Origin: Bacillota bacterium | GTDB taxonomy: Bacteria > Bacillota > Clostridia > Acetivibrionales > DSM-1351 | DNA length: 64,000 bases | Assembly (NCBI GenBank): GCA_023460955.1 | Contig: JAEWOH010000037.1 | Span: forward strand, 1-64,000 | Reading direction: 5' to 3' | Part shown: positions 17,502 through 25,922 of the stretch, piece by piece | Position numbering within the stretch: position 1 is the stretch's first letter | Layout: each line of letters begins with the position of its first letter | The notes under the pieces: model-generated | The model's database searches: none | Told to the model about the DNA's origin: nothing | What the model saw: only the letters and a program-made list of their open reading frames with translations | Program-made: the position numbers and the translations under genes

Positions 17502-19949
17502 CTATTTCCTGCTCCTGCTGTTAATTCTCATTGTATAAAAAGACCTCCACACAAACACAAGGGCACAGGCCAGGAAGGCAAAACCTACAAAAGGTGCTAT
17601 ATCCCTGAAGGATTCAGAGATTGCAATTTCCATTGCAAGCAATCCGAAAAGAGTTGTAAATTTAATTATTGGATTCAGTGCAACCGACGAGGTGTCCTTA
17701 AAGGGATCTCCTACTGTATCACCAACAACCGTTGCATCATGAAGCTCTGTTCCCTTCTGTTTCAGATCCACCTCGACCACTTTTTTGGCATTATCCCAGC
17801 ATCCCCCTGCATTTGCCATAAAGATTGCCTGATATAAACCGAAAATTGCAATTGAAATAAGATAAGCAACAAAGAGTGCAACTGACTCATTACCGCTTCT
17901 GGGAGCTGAAAGGAAGGCAAATGCCAGAGCAAAGGAGAATATTGCGATAAAAATGTTAAGCATTCCCTTTTGAGCGTATTGTGTACATATTTTAACCACT
18001 TCTTTTGACTTATCGGTTGCAGCTCTTTGGCTGGCATTTTCATCAAGCCGTATATTCTTTTTTATATATTCGACAGCCCTATAAGCTCCTGTTGAAACGG
18101 CCTGCGTAGATGCTCCTGTAAACCAATAAATAACTGCTCCGCCGCACAAATACCCTAATATGGTGTAAGGATTCAGTATATTAAGAATTTCTTCAGGCTT
18201 AACTCCAAGAACATTTTGGATAACGAGAATAAGTGAGAAAATCATTGTGGTTGCACCAACCACAGCTGTACCAATCAGCACAGGTTTTGCTGTGGCCTTG
18301 AAAGTATTACCTGCGCCGTCATTGGCCTCAAGATAATATTTGGCATTTTCAAAGTCAGGCTTAAAGCCAAAATCGCGTTCAATTTCTTCCTCAATATCAG
18401 GAATTGTTTCTATAAGGGATAATTCATAAATCGACTGTGCATTATCTGTAACAGGCCCATAGCTGTCAACAGCAATCGTTACAGGTCCCATGCCAAGGAA
18501 ACCGAAGGCAACCAGACCGAAGGCAAATATTGAAGGATAGTTCATTATATCGCCAAGCCCGAATTTACTTGCTGAATAGGCGGCAAACATAAGTACAATA
18601 AAGACCATTCCCTTCCAGAAGGCGCTGAAATTACCCGCTACAAGTCCTGAAAGAATATTAAGGGACGCTCCACCTTCCTTTGAAGCGCTGACAGTTTCAC
18701 GAACATGAATTGATTTGGGACTTGTAAAAATCTTGGTAAACTCCGGAATAAGTGCAGCTCCGAGGGTTCCGCAGCTAATAATCGTGGAAAGCACCACCCA
18801 TAGGTTATCAGATTTATCTCCAATCGCTGTGGCCGGTCCGATTAAAATATAACTTACAATAAAGGTTACAACTATAGATAGAGCTGAGGTTATCCATACA
18901 AGACTTGTCAGTGGTTTTTCAAAGTCAAGGTCTGTCTTTTCTCCGAATCTCATTTTGCTGAATAACTTGTTTATGTAGAAAGCAGCTAATGATGTTATTA
19001 TCATAAGCACACGCATTGTAAATATCCAGATAAGCATATCACTCTGAAGTCCACCTGTAACTGCTAGTACAATAAAGGTGATGAGCGCAACACCAGTTAC
19101 ACCATAGGTTTCAAAGCCGTCAGCCGTAGGTCCTACACTATCCCCGGCATTATCGCCTGTGCAATCAGCAATAACACCCGGATTTCTGGGATCGTCTTCT
19201 TTAATCTTAAAGACTATTTTCATTAGATCCGACCCTATATCTGCGATCTTGGTAAAAATACCTCCGGCAATACGAAGAGCGCTTGCACCCAGAGATTCAC
19301 CGATAGCGAAGCCAATAAAGCTCGCACCCGCAAGTTCGTTTGGAACAAACCTGAGTATTATAAGCATCATAATGAGTTCAACACAAATAAGAATAACCCC
19401 TATACTCATTCCTGAGTCCAGAGGAATACTTAACAGCTTGAGAGGCTTCTTTTCCAGCGAAGAAAAAGCCATTCTGCTGTTCGCCAGTGTATTCATGCGT
19501 ATTCCGTACCAGGCAACACTATATGAGCCAAGTATTCCAACTACTGTCCAGGCAAGAATTAATATTACTCCCCCGACACCCTTATCCTGAAGAAACCCAA
19601 AATAAAAAGCAATACACAAACCGATGAAAACCAGCAAAAGTGCCAGAAATTTTCCCTGCTGAACCAGATAAGTCTTACAGGTCTCGTATATTGTATCTGC
19701 TACATCCAGCATACTTTTGTGTGCCCTTATTTTTCTCACTCTTATAAACTGGAATAGCCCGAACAGCATTCCCAGAATGCAAACAAGCATGCCGATATAG
19801 AGCATATTGTTCTGGGACTTGGATAATTCTGGAGTTACAAGATCTGCCTCGCTGGCAAATACTGTAAGAGGAGTAATTGTAACTAGCAAAGTACTTGTCA
19901 ATAGTACCTTCGTTGTTTTCTTCAGCAACCTTTTAAGTTGTGAATACAT
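17502..19949 (-). CDS. hppA: Membrane-bound proton/sodium-pumping pyrophosphatase (divergent)
   Basis: Ion-translocating pyrophosphatase that hydrolyses PPi in the cytoplasm and pumps H+ or Na+ outward. 815 residues, longer than the roughly 700 usual, with many hydrophobic helices and an N-terminal signal-like segment ending VFASEA. Catalytic motifs: EDDPRNPGVIADCTGDNAGD, AVDSYGPVTDNA, GDTVGDPFKDTS. GNTFKATAK has Lys at the position that distinguishes K+-independent enzymes (Ala in K+-dependent ones). The motif VGPTADGFETYG differs from the usual GMAADLFETY, so this is a divergent clade. The pumped ion cannot be assigned. Confidence 0.9.
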   Translation of the reverse strand: MYSQLKRLLKKTTKVLLTSTLLVTITPLTVFASEADLVTPELSKSQNNMLYIGMLVCILGMLFGLFQFIRVRKIRAHKSMLDVADTIYETCKTYLVQQGKFLALLLVFIGLCIAFYFGFLQDKGVGGVILILAWTVVGILGSYSVAWYGIRMNTLANSRMAFSSLEKKPLKLLSIPLDSGMSIGVILICVELIMMLIILRFVPNELAGASFIGFAIGESLGASALRIAGGIFTKIADIGSDLMKIVFKIKEDDPRNPGVIADCTGDNAGDSVGPTADGFETYGVTGVALITFIVLAVTGGLQSDMLIWIFTMRVLMIITSLAAFYINKLFSKMRFGEKTDLDFEKPLTSLVWITSALSIVVTFIVSYILIGPATAIGDKSDNLWVVLSTIISCGTLGAALIPEFTKIFTSPKSIHVRETVSASKEGGASLNILSGLVAGNFSAFWKGMVFIVLMFAAYSASKFGLGDIMNYPSIFAFGLVAFGFLGMGPVTIAVDSYGPVTDNAQSIYELSLIETIPDIEEEIERDFGFKPDFENAKYYLEANDGAGNTFKATAKPVLIGTAVVGATTMIFSLILVIQNVLGVKPEEILNILNPYTILGYLCGGAVIYWFTGASTQAVSTGAYRAVEYIKKNIRLDENASQRAATDKSKEVVKICTQYAQKGMLNIFIAIFSFALAFAFLSAPRSGNESVALFVAYLISIAIFGLYQAIFMANAGGCWDNAKKVVEVDLKQKGTELHDATVVGDTVGDPFKDTSSVALNPIIKFTTLFGLLAMEIAISESFRDIAPFVGFAFLACALVFVWRSFYTMRINSRSRK

Positions 19950-20106
19950 GAGATGGCCTCCTTTTACTGTTAATTTTCGCTATCTCCGGCAAAAATACTT
20001 ACAGTATATTCTATAAGGAATGTATTCACAACATGCTGGTTTTTATGAAATAATTTTAAGACTTTATGATGAATAAGCTCGTACAAGCCACTTTAGTGTT
20101 GAATTA

Positions 20107-21087
20107 TTATACAAGCTGTCTGCATAGCTTTTCCAGTTCTCCGTTCCTCTCCCATTCTTCTATGGTTTTTTGGCCCAGAAGCTTTAGCTGATGAATGTTT
20201 TCATCGCTGGCATCATCTATTCCACCACCCAGTTCAGCCAGGCTTGGCTGGATTCGATAATATCTGCTTTCTGTCAGCAGCTGTCTTATTTGATAATCGA
20301 CTGTGTCACTTACTCCATCAAAAACAATACCCAACATTGGCTTGGCCCAATTTATCAGGCCCCAGTCCTTTGCCTCCTCATAAGGAATTCCCCTGCATAA
20401 TTCACCTGTTCCCAGAGACATCATCACAATATCTTCATTGTTTGCGAACATGACCTTTGCTTCGGCGAAAGCACACATAGAAGGGTTGTTTGCATAGACT
20501 CCCCCATCTATAAAAGCAAAATAATCGGCTCCCTTATCAGAGTTAATTTCCAGCTTAAAGGGTTCAAAATATGTAGGGGCGGCAGAACTTGCTCTTGCAA
20601 CCTGCCACATGGGGAAATCGTAATTTGCTTTTTCAGGATTTTGTGCATGACGACTCTTGAAAAAGAAAGGAGTTCTCAGTCCAATTTCATAAGCAGGTAT
20701 CAGAACAGGTGATATTGCTTCTGATAACATTGTTTTACCGAACAACTCCTTTAAAACCGATTCAATTCCTGAGGACTTGTATTTTTCGTCACTTACCCCG
20801 TTGAGTGATGCAAGCTTGTGAAAGATATTTGTTGAAAATATTTTGTCACCCTTGTCTGTGTAAAGTTTGATAAGATCACTTGCTGTGTAGGCCGGCAGAG
20901 TTTTATTTTCCTTTGAAGGTATTGTAAGCGCCAATGCCAAGATAGCACCTGTTGAAGTGCCGGAAATAAGATCAAATAACTGACAAACAGGTCTGGAAGT
21001 CATTTGCTCAAGCTTGGCAAGCAGCATCGCCGGAAGTATCCCCCGGATTCCCCCTCCATCGATTGATAATACTTTAATCTTTCCCAT
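20107..21087 (-). CDS. Patatin-like phospholipase/acylhydrolase
   Basis: 326-residue patatin with a Ser-Asp dyad: oxyanion motif DGGGIRG (10-16), nucleophile GTSTG with Ser45, and the catalytic Asp194 in FIDGGVYANNPS. It should hydrolyse acyl esters of phospholipids or related lipids. No signal peptide or membrane segment is seen. ATG start with GGAGAT upstream. Neighbours are a pyrophosphatase and an unknown membrane protein 106 bases upstream. No nucleotide cyclase is nearby, so a CBASS role is not supported. Confidence 0.88.
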   Translation of the reverse strand: MGKIKVLSIDGGGIRGILPAMLLAKLEQMTSRPVCQLFDLISGTSTGAILALALTIPSKENKTLPAYTASDLIKLYTDKGDKIFSTNIFHKLASLNGVSDEKYKSSGIESVLKELFGKTMLSEAISPVLIPAYEIGLRTPFFFKSRHAQNPEKANYDFPMWQVARASSAAPTYFEPFKLEINSDKGADYFAFIDGGVYANNPSMCAFAEAKVMFANNEDIVMMSLGTGELCRGIPYEEAKDWGLINWAKPMLGIVFDGVSDTVDYQIRQLLTESRYYRIQPSLAELGGGIDDASDENIHQLKLLGQKTIEEWERNGELEKLCRQLV

Positions 21088-21193
21088 AATTTATCTCCAT
21101 CCTGGTATTTTTATTTTAGTTATACTGTAATCCCATTGTACAAAAAACAATAGTTCTTTACAATAATTTACCAGAGGATTAGAAAAATTGCTT

Positions 21194-22450
21194 TCAAGTA
21201 AGATCTAATTTGCTTACGCCAAGGGCATGGTTGGACCACAGGGTATCTTTCACCATATCAAGTCTGTCTTCGTTACAGCCAATAATTAAAACAACTTCAG
21301 GCGCTTTACTGAGCCGTTGTCTATTTCTTAACTTTCTTGTAATAAACAGTTTTATAGCTAAGCCAAGTAAAAAGCCGGCTATAAGACCCACCAGTCCCCA
21401 AAAGACAGGACCAAAATCCAGAAGAAAACCGTATATTGTTCCCAGTAGCATGAATATTGTTGCAAGGATTGAAGCCAGGTCAATAAGACTAAGACCGTCT
21501 GCCTGATGTAAGGTATCAAACATCATTCTGTATTCGTTCCTTTTATCCATGGGAACTGCCAGTATGTCCTCCTTTGCAATCCCTTTCATTTGAATTGCAG
21601 TAATAGCTTTTTCCAGATAAATTGTGTGTTCAAAAGTAGATACGATATACATCCGATCACCTCTAACCGCATTTTCTCTATTCGGTATAATGAATTTACT
21701 GAATTGATACTCACTCCTAAGGAATTTAGCCTGCTCCCAATCAAAAAGCTTATTGTTCTCCACCGTGTTGGTATAAGCATCATACATTGAGAACATATAT
21801 ACCGAGGAAATGTTTAACGCCCAATGCCCGTCCAATACCACTTTTGCTTGCTGGAAGTCCCCTATAAAAGTAAAGTAAATGGCAGACAGAGCATTCGAGT
21901 TATACAATATGGCTATCCACCATATCAACGTAAATGAAGCTGTAATCAGTCTGTGAATATAAAGCTGCCCTACCCCCGGCATCAGGAGAGACCATAATGC
22001 TGCTACCCAGGGATTCCTTTTATCAAGGTAATTTACTTCAAGACTGCTTATTTTAAATGTTTCTATTTTTGCATCTTCTCTTGCTGCCAGAATATAATTA
22101 TTGTTGATATCATTTGTTGTTCTATAACTATCCCATATTGAAAAAATATAAACGGCATTATAAAGCAGAAGCCATCTTATATCAAGCACTTCCTTGGCCA
22201 ATTGAATTTTTCCTGTAAAGGTATATAGGATTGCCTGATTTAGATGAGCATTAATATTTATTACTACTTCCCATATAAATAATAAAAAGCCACGTAAATA
22301 TTTGGAGAGGAGAATATGTCCAAGCCCAGGGAAAGAAGCCGACCACCAGGCAATAACGTAAGGATTTCTCAAATGAAGTTGTGTGGTACCTAAAACGCTG
22401 AGGTAAGCCACTTGCCGTCTGGATGAATTACTATCTGATGTAATGTTCAC
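21194..22450 (-). CDS. Membrane protein with internal duplication and DUF1269-like C-terminal region
   Basis: Function unknown. I place the start at the GTG (22450), which has AAAGGAG 8 bases upstream; the ATG at 22477 has no such site. Two related modules occur in tandem: NPYVIAWWSASFPGLGHILL near residue 30 and NPWVAALWSLLMPGVGQLYI near residue 156, each followed by a VLD-x-(R/H)W-x-L segment and (F/Y)(S)x(W/Y)D(S/A)Y. The last 150 residues carry a GTIYGFLLDFGPVFWGLVGLIAGFLLG glycine-rich helix pair and a VVLIIGCNEDRLDMVKDTL tail, like membrane stress proteins of DUF1269 type. Confidence 0.7.
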   Translation of the reverse strand: MNITSDSNSSRRQVAYLSVLGTTQLHLRNPYVIAWWSASFPGLGHILLSKYLRGFLLFIWEVVININAHLNQAILYTFTGKIQLAKEVLDIRWLLLYNAVYIFSIWDSYRTTNDINNNYILAAREDAKIETFKISSLEVNYLDKRNPWVAALWSLLMPGVGQLYIHRLITASFTLIWWIAILYNSNALSAIYFTFIGDFQQAKVVLDGHWALNISSVYMFSMYDAYTNTVENNKLFDWEQAKFLRSEYQFSKFIIPNRENAVRGDRMYIVSTFEHTIYLEKAITAIQMKGIAKEDILAVPMDKRNEYRMMFDTLHQADGLSLIDLASILATIFMLLGTIYGFLLDFGPVFWGLVGLIAGFLLGLAIKLFITRKLRNRQRLSKAPEVVLIIGCNEDRLDMVKDTLWSNHALGVSKLDLT

Positions 22451-22583
22451 AAGGCAAACTCCTTTATTATGTTTCATTAATTAACTTACCCAGAGTTAAT
22501 AATTTTATCCAGTATGTATCTCTTATAATTTCACATCACTCCAAATTCATTATAACCTAAACTTTATACTTTTCCCGGACGAT

Positions 22584-22637
22584 AAAAAACCGTTTGTTTT
22601 ATAATGTATACTACATTACAAAACAAACGGTTTTTTT
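22584..22637. terminator. Terminator downstream of the tRNA-Gly pair
   Basis: A 17-bp stem AAAACCGTTTGTTTT with its complement, flanked by A and T runs, lies directly after the 3' end of the second tRNA on the minus strand. Symmetry makes it bidirectional. Confidence 0.85.
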
Positions 22638-22710
22638 GGAGCGGGTGATGGGAATCGGACCCACGCAATCAGCTTGGAAGGCTGATGTTCTACCATTGAA
22701 CTACACCCGC
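22637..22710 (-). tRNA. tRNA-Gly (anticodon TCC)
   Basis: Complete cloverleaf read from the minus strand: acceptor GCGGGTG pairs with CACCCGC, the anticodon stem ATCAGC/GCTGAT encloses loop CTTCCAA (anticodon TCC), and the T loop is GGTCCGATTCCC. CCA is encoded. Length is 74 bases. Confidence 0.96.
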
Positions 22711-22718
22711 GGGATTTT

Positions 22719-22793
22719 TGGAGCGGGTTAAGAGATTCGAACTCTCGACTTTCACCTTGGCAAGGTGACACTCTACCGCTGAGTTAAACCCGC
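22719..22793 (-). tRNA. tRNA-Gly (anticodon GCC)
   Basis: Complete cloverleaf on the minus strand: acceptor GCGGGTT with AACCCGC, anticodon stem TCACC/GGTGA with loop TTGCCAA (anticodon GCC), T arm GAGAGTTCGAATCTC. CCA is encoded. It is 8 bases upstream of the second tRNA-Gly, so the two glycine isoacceptors are cotranscribed. Confidence 0.96.
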
Positions 22794-22894
22794 ATCACTA
22801 TCACGCAAAAGTTATTATAAAGGGGTTCGTTCATTTTGTCAACCGTTTTTAATGATTTTTTTAAAATTTTACGAACCCTTTGCTTGAATTAATA

Positions 22895-23626
22895 TCAGAT
22901 ACCCAGCAGCTTAAGAATAATAAAGTAAAGCGGGGGTATGAATATTGAAGGTAGCAGGTTTCCGACGTTAATCTTCTTTATTTCCAGAAGATTAATACCT
23001 ATTGCAAATATCAGAACTCCTCCTACTAATGACATCTGTGATATTACCACATCGCTGAGCCAGGGTTTAACAAAACCGGCAAGAAGAGTTATAGCACCCT
23101 GATAAATAAATACCGGCAGTGCAGAAAATGCTACACCTATTCCCATTGTGGCACCAAATATAACAGCAGAAACACCATCCAGTATAGATTTTGCAAACAG
23201 AGTGGAAGCATTTCCCGAAAGGCCATCTTCAAGTGATCCTACTATTGCCATTGCTCCAACACAGTAAACGAGGCTGGCAGTTACAAAACCGTTGGAAAAG
23301 GAACCTCCTTTAGAAGGAATTCTGGTTTGAAACCAATTTCCCAGATTCTCAAGCCTGGTTTCAATTTTAAGAAATTCACCTATCAGTCCGCCAATAACAA
23401 GGCTGAATATCATCAGCATTGTAAACTGTCTGTCCAATTTGTTTCCATCAATAATTACAAGAGCTTCCTTTATTGTTCCTGCTATTCCTATAAACAGCAC
23501 TGACAGGCCAATGCCCTGCATAACGGTTTTCTTATATTTATCGGGTATACCACTCCTAAGCAGTGTTCCCGCAATACCTCCCACAATTATCGCTCCTGTA
23601 TTCACCAGTGTTCCAAGTCCAATCAT
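22895..23626 (-). CDS. DUF554 family membrane protein (YdfK-like)
   Basis: 243-residue polytopic membrane protein of the DUF554 family, recognised by the start MIGLGTLVNTGAIIVGGIAGTLL, the RLENLGNWFQ segment and about seven hydrophobic helices with repeated glycine pairs. The family is often called a putative transporter, but no substrate is established. The cca gene ends 57 bases upstream on the same strand, so cotranscription is possible. Length is typical. Confidence 0.88.
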   Translation of the reverse strand: MIGLGTLVNTGAIIVGGIAGTLLRSGIPDKYKKTVMQGIGLSVLFIGIAGTIKEALVIIDGNKLDRQFTMLMIFSLVIGGLIGEFLKIETRLENLGNWFQTRIPSKGGSFSNGFVTASLVYCVGAMAIVGSLEDGLSGNASTLFAKSILDGVSAVIFGATMGIGVAFSALPVFIYQGAITLLAGFVKPWLSDVVISQMSLVGGVLIFAIGINLLEIKKINVGNLLPSIFIPPLYFIILKLLGI

Positions 23627-23682
23627 TTTAATTATCTCCCCTAAAGTAAAACATCATTATTTTTACAGTTATATTATTTATC

Positions 23683-25041
23683 TTAGTTATCACAGTTTTT
23701 AATAAGTTTTTCGGCCAGCAAGGACAGGCTTTCTTTATTATTCAGCTCAGGATTATCTAATACCTGGTAAAACAAGTAGTCAAGTACTTCCTTCATTTCC
23801 TTACCGGGCTTCATCCCCATGGCAATCAAATCATCTCCACCTATTGCCATTTCAGAAAGGCTCAGGCATTGATGCTTGTCCTTAATATTCCAGTAAATAT
23901 TCTTTATATTATCCAACTTTATAAGCCTGTTGTCCAGATATGCCGGGTTCTGTCCCAGGGCATCGGCACGCTGTACCTCCACCAGGCTAAAAAAAAGATC
24001 TTCTCCCACTTTATTTATTACTTTTCTTATGGATTTCTCATCATCAAAAATATCTATATCATGATATTTTACCAGTGTTAAAATCTTTTTTATTGAAGCC
24101 TTATCAAAATGCAAATTATTCAGGATTTTGTCAGCCAACTGAGCACTTACTTCAGGATGTCCGTAAAAATGATCAATACCTTTTTTGTCAGTGGTCTTTC
24201 TTGACGGTTTTCCTATATCATGCAGCAGCATAGTCCATCTGAGTACACTGTCTGGAGGAATGCTATCAACTGTCCGAATAATGTGCTCTGCCACATTATA
24301 AATATGGTAAGGATTATTTTGCTCGGTGTGATAACAGGGAATAAACTCTGGCATAATATGACTCAATAGACCTGTTTCATAAAGCTTGTTAAATCCGGAA
24401 GGATTGGATGAAATTAATATCTTGTTCAATTCCTCTCTGATTCTTTCCTTACTGATATTTATTATCGAACCTGATTGTGCCAAAATTGCCTCACGAGTGT
24501 TTTTCTCAAGGCTGAAACCAAGCTGTGAGCTGAATCTTATAGCTCTGAGCATTCTCAACGCATCCTCAAGAAATCTTACCGACGCATCCCCTACAGCTTT
24601 TATTTGTCTATTATTTAGATCATTCATTCCATCAAAGAAGTCCACAAGTCCTGTTTTATGGCTATAAGCCATGGCATTTATGGTGAAATCCCGCCTTGCA
24701 AGATCTTCCCTTAAACTGGCTGTAAAAACAACATTATCCGGCCTTCTGGAATCAGAGTAGGTTCCATCTATCCTATAAGTAGTAACCTCATAAATTTCTT
24801 TATTAACTGAGACACTAACTGTACCGTGTTTTATACCAGTGTCATATGTCTTATCAAAAATCCTTTTAGTATCTTCAGGTCTGGCACTAGTTGTAATGTC
24901 CCAATCACACGGCTTCCTTCCAAGTACCGAATCTCTGACGCATCCTCCTACAATATATGCCTCAAAGCCGTTATCGTTCAATTTATCAATAATATAGCCC
25001 ACATTTTGAGGATAAATCAGTTCATTTATCTGCATCATCAA
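23683..25041 (-). CDS. cca: CCA-adding tRNA nucleotidyltransferase with HD domain
   Basis: Class II nucleotidyltransferase that adds or repairs the 3' CCA of tRNA. 452 residues: catalytic head AYIVGGCVRDSVLGRKPCDWDIT (Asp46 and Asp48), DFTINAMAY, a neck RLLRAIRFSSQLGF-type segment, and an HD domain with LLHDIGKPSRK (about residue 271). Because an HD domain is present it could alternatively be a poly(A)-polymerase-like paralogue, but the motif set fits the CCA enzyme. It lies near two tRNA genes. Confidence 0.92.
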   Translation of the reverse strand: MMMQINELIYPQNVGYIIDKLNDNGFEAYIVGGCVRDSVLGRKPCDWDITTSARPEDTKRIFDKTYDTGIKHGTVSVSVNKEIYEVTTYRIDGTYSDSRRPDNVVFTASLREDLARRDFTINAMAYSHKTGLVDFFDGMNDLNNRQIKAVGDASVRFLEDALRMLRAIRFSSQLGFSLEKNTREAILAQSGSIINISKERIREELNKILISSNPSGFNKLYETGLLSHIMPEFIPCYHTEQNNPYHIYNVAEHIIRTVDSIPPDSVLRWTMLLHDIGKPSRKTTDKKGIDHFYGHPEVSAQLADKILNNLHFDKASIKKILTLVKYHDIDIFDDEKSIRKVINKVGEDLFFSLVEVQRADALGQNPAYLDNRLIKLDNIKNIYWNIKDKHQCLSLSEMAIGGDDLIAMGMKPGKEMKEVLDYLFYQVLDNPELNNKESLSLLAEKLIKNCDN

Positions 25042-25145
25042 TCCTGCCTTATAATAATTATTAAAAACATTTACTATGTAATTTTATCACACTTTGGCAG
25101 GATTAATACACTTGTGACTTACAGTTACCGGTTTAGTGCTTTTAA

Positions 25146-25550
25146 TCAAATGTAATATGAACTGTCAGAACTTATTGTATTATGTACAAAAGCAGCTATA
25201 TTACTTATGGGGATAATGGCCATTGAACCCAATGCCGCCTTTCTATTATACGGACAAAGTGCACAAAAAAAAGCGTTGTCCTTATTTGCCTCACAGGAAT
25301 TACCTAAAGAACAGTCCGGCGGCATTGCCGGCAGCATTAGTAATTTTATGTACCTATCTGAACTGCCCATAAGCACACCGGTAAATCCCTTTCCAACTTC
25401 TCCTCCTGCATTAACAAATACCGTAACGGTTTGACCTGTAAATTTTCCGAAATCCATATTTAACCCAGCTTTGCCGCTTTCTAAGAAAGGCTCCGCTTCT
25501 TTAGTGCTTTTGGTACTTTGATGTACTGACTTCTTTTTTGCTTTTCTCAT
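25146..25550 (-). CDS. Unknown cysteine-containing protein, Sm-like N-terminal region
   Basis: I do not recognise this 134-residue protein. ATG start (25550) behind GGGGTG is preferred to the GTG at 25559. A charged N-terminus (RKAKKKSVHQ) is followed by a predicted beta-rich part, FTGQTVTVFVNAGGEVGKGFTG, that resembles small Sm-like or spore-coat-associated folds. A Cys cluster follows, CSLGNSC then CALC, which could bind metal or form disulfides. It is divergent from the small glycine-rich gene at 25748, which suggests but does not prove a spore-surface role. Confidence 0.6.
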   Translation of the reverse strand: MRKAKKKSVHQSTKSTKEAEPFLESGKAGLNMDFGKFTGQTVTVFVNAGGEVGKGFTGVLMGSSDRYIKLLMLPAMPPDCSLGNSCEANKDNAFFCALCPYNRKAALGSMAIIPISNIAAFVHNTISSDSSYYI

Positions 25551-25659
25551 CAATAACACCCCTAAAAGTCACTCTCAATCCATTATATTAATTTTAAAAA
25601 ATATTGCTATTTTTTATTTGTAACAAAAAAACGCATATTGAATAGTATGATATTAGCCG

Positions 25660-25704
25660 GATAAAATTTCATGCCTACGATGATGAATCAGGCTGAATTT
25701 TATC
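25660..25704. promoter_or_regulatory. Long imperfect palindrome between divergent genes
   Basis: GATAAAATT and AATTTTATC are the arms of an imperfect stem that also pairs GCCT with AGGC. It sits 44 bases before the start of the 42-residue gene and 110 bases before the divergent gene. It could be an operator or an RNA stem in the leader; it lacks a T run, so it is a poor terminator. Confidence 0.45.
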
Positions 25705-25747
25705 GAAGACTACTTACAACGATTAATATTTTGGAGGGAGTGTTTTT

Positions 25748-25876
25748 ATGGGTGGTTTATTTGGTGGAAAAGGCGGCAGCGGCGGATGCTTTGATGACAA
25801 CATAATATGGATAATAATAATTCTTATTATTTTGTTCTGCTGTTTCTGTGGTAACGATCACGGTCACGACTGCTAA
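25748..25876 (+). CDS. Small Gly/Cys-rich membrane protein (YjcZ-like)
   Basis: A 42-residue protein with ATG start and a strong TTGGAGGGAG site 7 bases upstream. The glycine-rich head (GGLFGGKGGSGGC) is followed by one very hydrophobic helix (IIWIIIILIILFCCFC) and a His/Asp/Cys tail (GNDHGHDC). This layout matches the small YjcZ-type sporulation proteins of Bacillus and clostridia, but the sequence is too short for certainty. It has its own terminator at 25877-25920 and is the only plus-strand gene for many kilobases. Confidence 0.75.
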   Translation: MGGLFGGKGGSGGCFDDNIIWIIIILIILFCCFCGNDHGHDC

Positions 25877-25920
25877 AAAAATAAACTCAGGGGCCTATAA
25901 AAGCCCCTGAGTTTATTTTT
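25877..25920. terminator. Shared terminator between convergent genes
   Basis: A perfect stem AAATAAACTCAGGGGC with its complement, A run on the left and T run on the right. It serves the small plus-strand gene and the minus-strand TerC gene that end on either side. Confidence 0.93.
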
Positions 25921-25922
25921 TA

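Noticed and set aside
20107..21087. Patatin as a CBASS (CapV) effector
   Set aside because: No CD-NTase, E1/E2 or sensor gene is next to it; neighbours are a pyrophosphatase and an unknown membrane protein.
22719..22793. tRNA-Ala (GGC)
   Set aside because: Careful reading of the minus strand gives loop TTGCCAA, so the anticodon is GCC and the tRNA is glycine.
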